Position numbers and translations under genes: made by a program. The notes under the pieces are model-generated. The model was not told the origin of the DNA. It did not search any database and worked only from the letters and a program-made list of their open reading frames with translations. From NCBI GenBank assembly GCA_021819725.1, contig JAKAQR010000009.1, positions 56,753 to 120,752 of the forward strand: a stretch of DNA of 64,000 nucleotides, written 5' to 3'. Shown one piece after another: positions 35,101 to 45,500 of the stretch. The DNA is from Actinomycetes bacterium. Its GTDB lineage: Bacteria; Actinomycetota; Acidimicrobiia; Acidimicrobiales; Acidimicrobiaceae. The number at the start of each line of letters is the position of its first letter. The first letter of the stretch is position 1.

Positions 35101-37536
35101 CTAACCGACGACGAAGTTAATGACTCTGGGCAGCTTGGCGATCACTCTCTTGATCGCGACACCGTCGAGATGGGTTGCGATAGCCTCCTCAGCCAAGGGG
35201 AGGATCGTCTCCTCCGTGGCACTCGGATCGATGGGGAGTGTCCCTCGAGTCTTCCCGTTGACTTGGATGACCAGCGTGACCGTCGCGGCCTCCAAAATCG
35301 CGTGGTCGGCCTTGGGCCAGCTCTGCACATGCACGTCGGCCCCATAGCGCCGCTCATAGAGCTCGCTGGCGATATGGGGTGCCATCGGGGCGAGTAGCTC
35401 AAGGAGTGTCCGGTAGCCATAGTCAAGGGTAGCTGCGTCAGCGCCATCACCTTCGGCTTTGGACAACCCGTTGGTCAACTCCATGAGCGCGGCCACCGAG
35501 GTATTGTACGCCCAGCGTTCGATGCCATCAGTCGCACGCGCAATGAGCTGCGAGATGGTGAGGTAAATGGGAGCGCCTCGATCAGGATCACCATTGGTGA
35601 CGGGAATCCGATCCGCAAGTGCCCACACTCGCTGCAAGAAACGGTGACAGCCCTCGATCATCTCGTCAGTCTGATCGGTCCAATCGAAGTCATCAGCAGG
35701 CGGCCCTACAAAGAGATGAAAGAGCCGTAGGGCGTCAGCACCAACGGTATCGAAATACCGCTGTGGCGTCACCAGATTGCCCTTTGACTTTGACATCTTG
35801 GACCCGCCCAAACGAATCATCCCTTGCGTGAAGAGCCGTTTGAAGGGCTCGCGTAGCGTCGAGGGGATGATACCAAGGTCTGAAAGAGCCCTGGTGAAGA
35901 ACCGTGCATAGAGCAGATGCAAGATGGCGTGCTCTACCCCACCGATGTACTGATCGACCGGCATCCAATCTTCGACCGCCCTCTTGTCAAAAGGGCGGTC
36001 CTCCGAAAACGGATCACAAAAACGCAAGTAGTACCAGGAAGAGTCCACGAAGGTATCCATGGTGTCGGTCTCGCGGGTCGCTGAACCTCCACAGTTTGGA
36101 CAGGTCGTCAATCGGAACGCATCACTATGCAGTAGTGGCGACTCGCCGGTCGGTCGGAACTCAACGTCGTCGGGCGCCAATACGGGAAGCTGATCCTCGG
36201 GCACCGGAACCGTTCCGCACCGATCACAGTAGAGGATCGGGATCGGGCAACCCCAAAATCGTTGCCGCGATACCAACCAATCACGGAGACGGTACTTGAC
36301 CGAACCCTCGCCAGCACCCAACTCCTGAAGACGCTGGATGATCTTGTCTTTCGCTTCATCGGTCGTGAGACCATCAAGGAACTCGCTGTTGATTTTGACC
36401 CCGGGTCCGGTATAGACGGGACCTTCAAAGCTGTCGGGGCGCTGCACCGTCTCCACGACCGGAAGGGAGAAGTTTTGCGCAAAGGCGTAGTCACGCTCGT
36501 CCTCACCAGGAACCGCCATGATCGCGCCGGTACCATATTGTCCAAGCACGTAATCTGCCGCATAGATGGGCAGACGGTGACCGGAGACCGGGTTGATCGC
36601 ATAAGTACCTAAGAAGACACCTCGCTTGGATGCGTCTTCTCCAGCCATGCGCTCCAGCTCACTGCGAGTCGCCACCTCCTCGATGAAGGTAGCAACCTCT
36701 GCCTTGTGATCGGGTGTGGTTAACCGTGCGACATCAGGGTGTTCGGGCGCCACCACCGCAAATGTGGCACCAAAGATTGTATCCGGACGTGTGGTAAAGA
36801 CTTTCAAGCGATACTCGTCAATTCCCTCTACCTCGAAGGAGATCTCAGCCCCTACGGAACGACCAATCCAGTTCCGTTGCATGGTCTTTACCCGTTGGGG
36901 CCATTCGAGTTCATCGAGTCCTGCAAGTAGTTCGTCCGCATACTGAGTAATCTTGAAGAACCACTGGGTTAGTTCTCGACGAACGACCAGGTCACCGGAG
37001 CGCTCACAGGTGCCATCAGCCAGTACCTGTTCATTCGCGAGTACCGTCTTACACCCAGGGCACCAATTCACCGGCGCATCTCCCCGGTAGACCAGCCCAG
37101 CTCGGTAGAACTGAATAAACAAGTATTGCGACCAACGGATATAGCTGGGATCATGGCTATAGATTTCGCGGCGCCAATCGTAGGCTGCGCCGAGTCGCGC
37201 GAGTGAAGTCTTCAGCTCTGCCATGCGTGCCTCAGTAAAGACGCGAGGATGGACACCAGTCTTGATAGCAGCATTCTCCGCCGGCAGCCCAAAGGAATCA
37301 AAACCGATCGGAGACAACACGGCTTCGCCGTTCATAGTCCGATAGCGGACATTTAGATCGCCAAAGGTATAGTTCCGCACATGTCCCTGATGGGCGGGCC
37401 CAGACGGATACGGATACATGCAGAGAACGTACGATTTGGGCCGCGGGTCATCATTGCTGACATGATAGGTCTCAGCTTGGCTCCATTTTGCTTGCCAAGT
37501 TGTCTCTATCGCTGGCGGATCGTATCGGTCGGTCAT
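35101..37536 (-). CDS. leuS: Leucyl-tRNA synthetase
   Basis: Class I synthetase that charges tRNA-Leu, with editing of mischarged amino acids. Visible: HIGH-type motif HQGH (residues 49-52), the inserted editing domain ([27 protein letters not shown]), zinc-site cysteines and KMSKSKGN near residue 580. At 811 residues it is of bacterial size. The start [11 protein letters not shown] at 37536 is the family start; the frame extends 8 codons further. Confidence 0.97.
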   Translation of the reverse strand: MTDRYDPPAIETTWQAKWSQAETYHVSNDDPRPKSYVLCMYPYPSGPAHQGHVRNYTFGDLNVRYRTMNGEAVLSPIGFDSFGLPAENAAIKTGVHPRVFTEARMAELKTSLARLGAAYDWRREIYSHDPSYIRWSQYLFIQFYRAGLVYRGDAPVNWCPGCKTVLANEQVLADGTCERSGDLVVRRELTQWFFKITQYADELLAGLDELEWPQRVKTMQRNWIGRSVGAEISFEVEGIDEYRLKVFTTRPDTIFGATFAVVAPEHPDVARLTTPDHKAEVATFIEEVATRSELERMAGEDASKRGVFLGTYAINPVSGHRLPIYAADYVLGQYGTGAIMAVPGEDERDYAFAQNFSLPVVETVQRPDSFEGPVYTGPGVKINSEFLDGLTTDEAKDKIIQRLQELGAGEGSVKYRLRDWLVSRQRFWGCPIPILYCDRCGTVPVPEDQLPVLAPDDVEFRPTGESPLLHSDAFRLTTCPNCGGSATRETDTMDTFVDSSWYYLRFCDPFSEDRPFDKRAVEDWMPVDQYIGGVEHAILHLLYARFFTRALSDLGIIPSTLREPFKRLFTQGMIRLGGSKMSKSKGNLVTPQRYFDTVGADALRLFHLFVGPPADDFDWTDQTDEMIEGCHRFLQRVWALADRIPVTNGDPDRGAPIYLTISQLIARATDGIERWAYNTSVAALMELTNGLSKAEGDGADAATLDYGYRTLLELLAPMAPHIASELYERRYGADVHVQSWPKADHAILEAATVTLVIQVNGKTRGTLPIDPSATEETILPLAEEAIATHLDGVAIKRVIAKLPRVINFVVG

Positions 37537-37637
37537 GTCCGAAAAGCCTAGTACACGCATGAGGTTCGCACCCCAGTTGGCACGCAGGACTGACCTGAGA
37601 TCGACGGTCGGATACTACACTGTGGTGGACGACCTTT

Positions 37638-37714
37638 GGGGGTGTAGCTCAGCTGGTAGAGCGCTTGACTGGCAGTCAAGAGGTTCGTGGGTTCGAGTCC
37701 CATCACCTCCACCA
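37638..37714 (+). tRNA. tRNA-Ala (GGC)
   Basis: A complete cloverleaf: acceptor GGGGGTG with CACCTCC (one G-T pair), D-arm AGCTCAGCTGGTAGAGC, anticodon stem CTTGA/TCAAG around loop CTGGCAG, T-arm with TTCGAGT, and encoded CCA at 37712-37714. The anticodon GGC (37671-37673) reads GCC. It borders the accessory region to its right; no repeat of its 3' end was found by eye farther on. Confidence 0.97.
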
Positions 37715-38455
37715 ACAAACACCAGTTCAGAAGCTGTTTCTGTCCTCATTACTCTATTAGCAAACCAAACGTGATTGCCTATACGATTGCCTATCACCTC
37801 AGTGCCCACTGAGAAGGAGCTCCACTGTGATGCGAGGCTACTCAGTACACTTCAGACGAACAGGAGTTCCCAACCAACCGCCCCGGATCCCGTTGCACAT
37901 AGGCAGCACCACATCACGAACGACAACGCACGTCGAAAGTAACTACCCACCCATTCCTAAGAAACAGTTAACTCCACTGGCCCTACCTCCAGCACGTTGA
38001 TCGAGAGTGAACTACCACAGGCCTTACAAACCAGGCAATCCACCCCATAGATTTAGAAGGTTGGGAAACGATTCCTCCGATCCCTCACGCCTAGACACAT
38101 TGGGTCATTGCGGACGCCACATAGTGCTTCGAACAACGAATCTTGCGACGAGGTGATGCCGGATCCTCGCAACATCATTGGGAAAACAAGGCAAGTGCTG
38201 AGGCTCGTACTAACAGAGACGCAATATCTGGAAGATCTCTAACGCCTCTTCGCCCCCAAGAAGACGCGGCATCTGACACCGTCAGGCAAACCACACAATC
38301 GCGGCTTAGCCGGACCCTTCCTCACGGTTTCGATGACAACACCCTAGGCGAGCAAACTTCGCATCAACAGAACATCAAGGAACCTTACGGCATACCCCAG
38401 CAACATCTCCAGGTTATACTCCGTACATAAAGCAACTAACGGGAGGGGAACGACA
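37715..38455. other. Gene-free stretch after the tRNA
   Basis: About 740 bases without a credible gene; a 95-codon frame at 38143-38430 lacks a ribosome site and any family. No integrase gene, which often follows a tRNA at an island edge, is present. The right end has GGGAGGGG before the next start. Confidence 0.5.
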
Positions 38456-39217
38456 ATGGAAACAACAAATTCAGATGATCTTGCGCGCGCTGAGGTAATA
38501 CTTAAAAACCTAGCCCTATTTGACTTTATTCAATATATCGACAATCGCTGCGAGCATTATCCAGCTGACGCTACCGACATTACATCAGCAGCAACCGTAA
38601 GTATCATCGACGATTTTCTTACCTCTAAATCTTGGAGTATTTCAAACCATCAGGATGCACAAGAATACGGCATTCTGCCATTTCTTCAAATGAAGACGAC
38701 CCCACCTTTTTTATTCCCAATGATGAGCCTCCTTCACCAACAGATTAAACGGGAACAGACTAAACAGGACCAGGTTAAAGATGACAATGATAGAGATGAG
38801 AATGATAGAGTTCTGAGGGACGAGGACATCACGGAGCTCAATAAACTCTGGAATGTTGTCTCGTCGTCTTCGGACACTCCCTCAGCTCGCAATTCGCCTG
38901 GCTCCGACCCCGCGCCGCGCAAGACGGTCGCACTCGCGATTCAAATCATTCGCAATTCCCTTGCCCACTTCCTAGAGGGCGTGGAGACGACTGATATTCG
39001 TGACAGAATTGGCGGACAAAGCCCAAATGGCGGTCGAAGCCATACAGAGACAACTTTTATCGACTTCGACAAGCGGGCGTTTTTTTCAAGACAAGGTAGT
39101 GTCAGCTTCACGGAGGACAATTTTGCTGCGTTTTTCTCAGTTAGTAGATCGATAACAATGCGCATTTGTTTGCAAATTGTCAAGCCAGACAAGGCTAGTG
39201 CGCAACAACTCCTTTGA
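38456..39217 (+). CDS. Unknown protein with a HEPN-like RX4H motif
   Basis: A 253-residue protein of unknown family with an excellent ribosome site (GGGAGGGG, 6 bases before the ATG). Its base composition is visibly more AT-rich than the neighbours, a sign of transfer. Residues 162-175 contain IQIIRNSLAHFLEG: Arg166-X4-His171 fits the RX4-6H catalytic motif of HEPN ribonucleases, common in toxin and phage-defence proteins. A highly charged, probably disordered segment (residues 100-135, rich in Asp/Arg/Lys) lies before it. The HEPN assignment is an inference from one motif. It sits at the edge of the restriction-type island. Confidence 0.7.
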   Translation: METTNSDDLARAEVILKNLALFDFIQYIDNRCEHYPADATDITSAATVSIIDDFLTSKSWSISNHQDAQEYGILPFLQMKTTPPFLFPMMSLLHQQIKREQTKQDQVKDDNDRDENDRVLRDEDITELNKLWNVVSSSSDTPSARNSPGSDPAPRKTVALAIQIIRNSLAHFLEGVETTDIRDRIGGQSPNGGRSHTETTFIDFDKRAFFSRQGSVSFTEDNFAAFFSVSRSITMRICLQIVKPDKASAQQLL

Positions 39218-40507
39218 TCCCTGATGGCTCGACTCCAAATGGATGTTCTCTTGAAATCAAACGATGTGGATCACGCGAAATGTGAATATTGCTTGATCCT
39301 AGATTCTTCGTATACTGAGCTCAATCAAGGTCTACGCACCTTACGTACTGGTCAGTGGCTGCTGTCTTTGATCCTGACTTCGCTAAAGAAGTGATAGGGT
39401 AAATAGAGTCCTCTAAGGACCGCCTCTATTGACCGCGACTCGGTCCGCCTTTACGCTGAAACGCTCTGGCGGCCCTGATGCGTAGCACAAAACTCATAAT
39501 GTGACTCACGAGACCGGACGCTCCTCCGCAGGTCAACGAAGTTACGGTTAACAGCCGAGAGGGTTTTCCACATAACTGCTTTACATGCTAGGAGTGAAAT
39601 GGAGCCCAGTTCAGAGTTCCGCAGCCATCCCATACTGACACCGCGAGAGGGCGTTAACCCAATGGAAGCGTTAACTTCATCCATTCACTCATCGCCAAGA
39701 CTTGACACGTTCTTGATCGAAGGCGGGATGCTACGCGCAGTCGAGCAACCCGGCGGATGGGAAGTATTAGACAAGACGATTACATCCTACGCTGCGACTC
39801 AGAACGTCGATCCTGGCGCGAGCGACTTGAAGCCAACCGATTGGTGGGATCGGGCCGTCGGCAAACCGCCACCCTACAACCGAGTGTTAGAGCCGTTCGA
39901 ACCCACACGAGAGGGACGACTACACCGGCCATCAACCTGCTTTGAAGGTGTCAAACACTCATTAACACGACCCAGGCCTGGCACAACTTTGTACCTCGGT
40001 CAAGGTACAGGTCATACTCACGACAAGCTTTGATCGACCCATAAAGCGGGCCCGCATCACGCGCAGCGTCCGCTGTCAAGTAATCGATACCAGCACGGTG
40101 ACAGGAATGCAACCCCTTGTCCGCAGACTAGTTACGGTCATCAAGATTTAGGGAGATTCTTAATCCCTGAGCATGAAGAACAATCAGCTCGCCCTCGCTC
40201 AAAATCCCCGTCAATTCGCTCGCACACTTCGAGAAATCCAGAGAGATCTTGCTCTCATCCCCGTTGGTTGGTCTGGGCAGTGGGACACCGCACTCATAGC
40301 GTTACTCAAGACCCCTTCCGCCAGAACCTATCCGGTGTATCAGGTTTTATAGCGAGAAGAGATCCGTAAAGCACCAAGAGCGCTTCACGACAGAGAGGGA
40401 CTGACTGCCACCAAGCACTCTAACTGATCTCGACCCTCACTGTCACCCAAAAGAACTCATCAATGTCATAGGAAGCGGCCACATCAACGGTACCGGTCTA
40501 ACCGTTA
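39218..40507. other. Mostly non-coding stretch with two doubtful small ORFs
   Basis: About 1.3 kb between two island genes. The frame 39599-40033 (+, 144 codons, AGGAG 4 bases before the ATG) could be a small unknown protein. The frame 40173-40352 (+, 59 codons, MKNNQLALAQNPRQFARTLR) has protein-like composition and may be a gene fragment. Neither resembles a family I know. The mixture suggests remnants of older insertions. Confidence 0.4.
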
Positions 40508-42175
40508 CTACAGGGGCCACGCCCGAACTGCTAACTCCGCAAGTCGTTCCGCTCGCCGAGCAGCTAATTCAAAACTCCAAGTATCGTATTGACTTAGCTC
40601 CCGGGTAAGGGAAAATGCCGAATCACCATATGTCCTATGCTTATCATCGAATCGTTTATTTTCAAGACTGGCATTGAGGGTGCGCTCAAGAAGAGTAAGG
40701 TTTTGCAGTTGATCTCGGAGAGCCACAAAGCGTTCGTATTCGTCAATAGTTTGAAAGTCACTTGGCCCACTAGACTTTGCAAAAATGTGCTCCACAGTGA
40801 CCCCCTTGCTGCTCCAATCCGGCATCGACTCAGTGTTCAATCCCTTTTCGCTAAGCTCCTGCTGTTCAAGCCTCGCGAGTATATACTTTGCGCGCGTCGT
40901 CGTGATCGTGCCATATGAAGTAAAAGCAGCCTTGAAGGCGAGATCATCCGGAACCAGGCTCCGAACCAATTCCCTGACATCTTCAGGTCCTTTGGCCTTA
41001 CCCTGGGAAATCGCTACCGCCGCCGCAGAAAATGCAGACTCCGCGCTTCCACCACCAAGAAGCCCGGCCATCCACGCCCGGACTGACCAGGCCGCGACGA
41101 CGTCAACAAACCGTACTGCCTCGCTGTGACTCCACTCGCGAAACGCGGCAAGTAGAAGCGGAGTACTAGCCTCGAACCCGAACCGCCGGAACGCAAGGAG
41201 AGAATCCTTTACCTCGATAGCTTGTGAGGACCAACTAACATCGTCGGGCTCGCGGAGGGCTAAATACTGCTGCGCAGCCTTTTCGAGGCGATCAACGTAG
41301 GTGCGCACTACCGTGGCGCCCTTTCCGATGCGTTCTTGCAACGCCTTGTAGAGTGCACGATTCGTGACGCTGCCCCATTGCGACATATATTCGTATCGTA
41401 GTACCTTCACAAAGTTTTCTGGCTGTTCGAAACGACCAGTAAGCCGAGTCCAAACAGCCTCTACGTGGTCAATCTCTTGCTCGCCTGCCACACTGAAAAG
41501 ATAGTTCTTTAGGAGGTCAGCTGTCGTCAAGTCCGCGCCACGGTCATTGAGAGTCTCGAAAATGACATAGGCTTCGGGAAGCTCGGATGCTACTGCCAAC
41601 AGGACCTGAACCTGAGTGTCGAGGAAATCAACCAAATCAATCAGGCGTCGGTATTCCGAAGGAGTGGGCGTCAAATCATCGAGACATCCTCGGATCAGAT
41701 GATAGGCATTCGCTAGCCCATCACGCGGGTCATTGACGGGTTTACGCTCGAGCATACGGCTATACGTGTCATGATCGTCAGGGCTAAGCATCAGTTTCGC
41801 CACAGTATCCTCTTTAGTGAGCACATAGTCGCTAAGATGTGAGGACTCAAGCCCCTGAGCAGCGCGGTCTTGCTCAAAACCATACAGTCGATCCCGCGCA
41901 GCAATGAGGAGAACTGCGGTGGTCGTAATGCGCTGTTGGCCATCGATGATAAGGTCACGGCCGTCACCTGACGAGTCGGAAGCGAGAACAATAGTGCCCA
42001 TGAAGTAAGAATTGTTTGCTTCACGAGCACGCTGAATGTCAGCCCAATACTCTAAAATATGCTCGTCCCTCCAAGAGTAACGACGCTGAAAACGCGGGAC
42101 CTTCAGGAGCCGGTCTGATAGAAGGTGCCCGAGATGGTCATGATCAAACTTTGCAGAATCAGTCACGGGCACCAA
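40508..42175 (-). CDS. GmrSD-type DUF262/DUF1524 nuclease
   Basis: A 555-residue single-chain type IV restriction-like enzyme. The N-terminal DUF262 (GmrS-like) domain has VPRFQRRYSW (residues 26-35) and DGQQRITT (78-85), a ParB/Srx-type nucleotide pocket. The C-terminal DUF1524 (GmrD-like) domain has the HNH-type features VEHIFAKS and QNLTLLERTLNASLENKRF. GmrSD enzymes cut DNA with modified bases, but many DUF262 proteins serve other defence roles. It diverges from the helicase-methyltransferase operon. The start is ambiguous: TTG 42175, GTG 42172 or GTG 42166, none with a good ribosome site. Confidence 0.88.
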   Translation of the reverse strand: MVPVTDSAKFDHDHLGHLLSDRLLKVPRFQRRYSWRDEHILEYWADIQRAREANNSYFMGTIVLASDSSGDGRDLIIDGQQRITTTAVLLIAARDRLYGFEQDRAAQGLESSHLSDYVLTKEDTVAKLMLSPDDHDTYSRMLERKPVNDPRDGLANAYHLIRGCLDDLTPTPSEYRRLIDLVDFLDTQVQVLLAVASELPEAYVIFETLNDRGADLTTADLLKNYLFSVAGEQEIDHVEAVWTRLTGRFEQPENFVKVLRYEYMSQWGSVTNRALYKALQERIGKGATVVRTYVDRLEKAAQQYLALREPDDVSWSSQAIEVKDSLLAFRRFGFEASTPLLLAAFREWSHSEAVRFVDVVAAWSVRAWMAGLLGGGSAESAFSAAAVAISQGKAKGPEDVRELVRSLVPDDLAFKAAFTSYGTITTTRAKYILARLEQQELSEKGLNTESMPDWSSKGVTVEHIFAKSSGPSDFQTIDEYERFVALRDQLQNLTLLERTLNASLENKRFDDKHRTYGDSAFSLTRELSQYDTWSFELAARRAERLAELAVRAWPL

Positions 42176-42590
42176 TCTAAACCAGCAGCCAGGCTAACCG
42201 TGCACTCCCGGACCTATTACCCTAACATTTGTACAGATCTCCACAAACTCCCGACGCCTACGCCGCTCCGAAGATGAGATGATTCTGAGCAGATTCAGAT
42301 TTAAAGGATTCAGTAGGTTCGCAGAATCTAGTTGTAGTACGTCGTATGAGCGATCCGGCCATGCTCACTGAGTAGACCGCAACATACTTCGCACTCAAAC
42401 GCCGATCTGAATGATGAAGGACAAGCTCAGCCTTCGACTGATCATCAAGACTTCCGCTCGGGGTGTGCAGTGCATGGCGCAACCATAGTCTACGGTTCAA
42501 GTGGTAGGGTGAATCATCACAGGGTAGTCGGCTGATCAGGCGCTGCCTCGAAAGTCGGCGGCTCAGTGTCATGGGGAGGGGGTTGATAGC
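42176..42590. other. Divergent control region of the defence island
   Basis: 415 bases between the GmrSD gene and the helicase operon, with no credible gene. Repeated ATTC/GAAT-rich words (for example GATTCTGAGCAGATTCAGATT at about 42278-42298 and GGATTCAGTAGGTTCGCAGAATC) form loose direct and inverted repeats that may be regulator sites. GGGGAGGGGG ends 8 bases before the operon's GTG start. Confidence 0.4.
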
Positions 42591-45500
42591 GTGGACGTCT
42601 TTGAACTTCGCGACCGAATGGTGGGCGAGTACGAGAGCTACGTGATGAGCTACCTCGCTATTGCCGACAAGAGATTGGAAGCTCGAGTCCGAGACGAACT
42701 TGATCAAGGCTTGCTCTGGCCCAAACCCCGAATCGGCCTTAACCCAAGTTTCGAATCTGGAGGCACAATCTCAGAGCTCGTTGCCGATGGGGTTCTCCAT
42801 CCTGAGTGTCTACGAATCTTTCAGATCAAGAATGAAGCGGGTGCTGTTCTTAGCCCACTTGAGTTGCACCGCCATCAGCGCCAAGCAATTGAGATCGCGA
42901 GATCTGGCGTCAACTATGTCCTGACCACTGGGACTGGATCTGGTAAGAGCCTTGCCTACATCATTCCAATCGTGGACGCGATTTTGAGAGAAGGGCCTGG
43001 CAGGGGTATCAAGGCCATCGTCGTCTACCCAATGAATGCTCTCGCCAACTCCCAGGCACAAGAACTCACAAAATTTCTTAATTATGGCTACCCCAATGCC
43101 CAGGGCCCCGTCACCTTTCGGCGCTACACCGGCCAAGAGAGCGATGATGAGCGCCAAGACATTATCGAGAACCCACCCGACATCTTGCTGACTAACTACG
43201 TGATGCTCGAGTTGATCCTGACACGGGTCGAAGAACGACGCCTGATCGACGCCGCAACAGACTTACGTTTTCTAGTCTTCGACGAGTTTCATACCTATCG
43301 GGGACGACAAGGTGCAGACGTTGCCTATCTGGCAAGACGGACACGACTTGCCTGTGGTGGTGACCGACTTCAGATGATCGGCACGTCTGCCACGATGTCG
43401 AGCTCAGATGACCAAGAGGGAGAGATTGCCAGGGTCGCAAGCTCGCTGTTTGGAGCCCAAGTCACGAGCGAGGCTGTGATCGGTGAAACCTTGCGAAGGG
43501 CAACAAGACCTCGTGACTTCTCGGATCCCGCGGAACTGAGCGCGCTCATCGAACGCCTTCGATCAGGAGAGGATCCTTCCGAATTATTCGAGGAATTCGT
43601 CAATGACCCGTTGTCGAGTTTTGTTGAGCAACAATTTGGGCTCGTTGAGGATGCAACCGGTCACCTGATCCGCCAAGCCCCTCAACCGATTGGTGGACCC
43701 TCTGGGGTGGCTTCGCGCCTTAGCGCCTCAACCGGTATCGACGCCTCCACGTGCGAGCAGGCCCTTCGCAAGCAACTCTTGGCTGGATATCGCATTTGCC
43801 CAAAAGGCGCGCGGTTTCCAGTGTTTGCCTTCAGGGTTCATCAATTCCTCTCCCGAGGAGACGCAGTATCAGCGACTCTTGACGCACCCGAACATAGAGA
43901 GATATCGTTTGAGGGCGAGTCCTGGATCATCGGTGATTCTGGTGAGCGTGAGGCGCTCTATCAACTGGCGTTCTGTCGAGAATGCGGGCAGGACTACTCG
44001 GTCGTTTCGTTGGTGGGAAGCAGCGCAAAGACTCTGCGCCGCGACCTTGAGCTCCAGCGTGATATCGTACCGAGATTCGTGCCGCGTCCATTCGAGGATC
44101 GCGGTGCAGAGATCCAAGGGGAGAGCGGGTATCTCTTCTTCGGCCCTTGGGATGACACCAGCAACGATTACTTCGATGCCCTGCCAGAGCAATGGGTTAC
44201 TTATCGCAACGATCAACCCGCCGTTGAGAGCCGGTATCGGGAACGATTACCCCAAGCCGTCCAAGTGCACAAAGATGGAGTCATTGGGCACGGTGGAGTG
44301 CGTGCTTACTACTTTCGTGCGCCATTGCAGTTCTGTCTCGCCTGCCATGTCTCCTATAGCCCGCACCAGCGCTCAGACCTAGCAAAACTCTCCACGCTTG
44401 GTTCTGGTGGCCGCTCAACAGCGACCACCATTCTCTCGCTCTCAGTGCTGAAAGAACTGCGCACGAGCGATGCGAGCCAAGAAGCAAAGAAGTTGCTGGT
44501 CTTTACCGACAACCGCCAAGATGCCAGCCTCCAGGCTGGGCATTTCAATGACTTTGTGGAGATGACCCAACTGCGCTCTGGGCTCTACCGAGCCCTCAGG
44601 GCCGCTGGTGAATCCGGACTCACGCATGAGAATCTGACCAACGCCCTCCATGAAGCCATGGGGGTGGATTTTGCAACCTACTCAGCCTCCCCTGATGCGC
44701 TCTTTAGTCAGCGCGAGAGCATCGATCGCACCTTCCGAGAGGTTCTTGGATATCGTACCTATCGCGACCTGGAGCGAGGATGGAGGATCTTTTCGCCAAA
44801 TCTTGAACAGACCGGTCTCCTTCGGATCGACTACGCGGACCTCGATGCCATCGCGTCCACTGAAGGACTTTGGACTGATCTGCACCAGGCGTTAAGTGGT
44901 GCAAGTCCCAGTACTCGAAGGGCACTCGCCTCCATTCTTCTCGACTACCTTCGCAAGGCACTCGCCATCAAAGTCGACTACCTGACCCCTCAGTTTCAAG
45001 AGCAGCTAATCCAAAAGTCTGGTCAACATCTGAGACCACCTTGGGCTCTGGATGAGAATGAGCAACTCCTCAGTGCAACAGTTGCCTACCTCGGATCGGC
45101 TGAGGGGAATTCGCGACGTGAGGCGAACATCATCAAGCTCGGACGCCTGAGTGGCTACGGTCAATGGCTTCGACGAAGCTCGACCTTTCCCCATCTCGCT
45201 GCTCCACTTCCCTCGGATGAGGTCGAAACGGTAATCGCCCAACTCCTTGAGATCCTCATCCGGGTGGGACTCGTCGAAAAAATCACGCGTCGCCGCGAGG
45301 GATCCGTAGGCTATCAGGTGAAGGCATCGGCAATTCGGTGGCTTCAAGGAAACGGCGAAATCGCCCCCGATCCCATTCATATGCCAAGAGCTCCCGAGGG
45401 TGGTCGTCGGCCTAACTCCTACTTTCAGCACCTCTATATGGGAGGCGCCAATGATTTCGCTGGACTCGAAGCAAGAGAACACACCGCCCAGGTCCCAGCT

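Noticed and set aside
42258..42707. 149-codon minus-strand frame at the operon start
   Set aside because: It overlaps the strongly supported helicase start and has poor composition.
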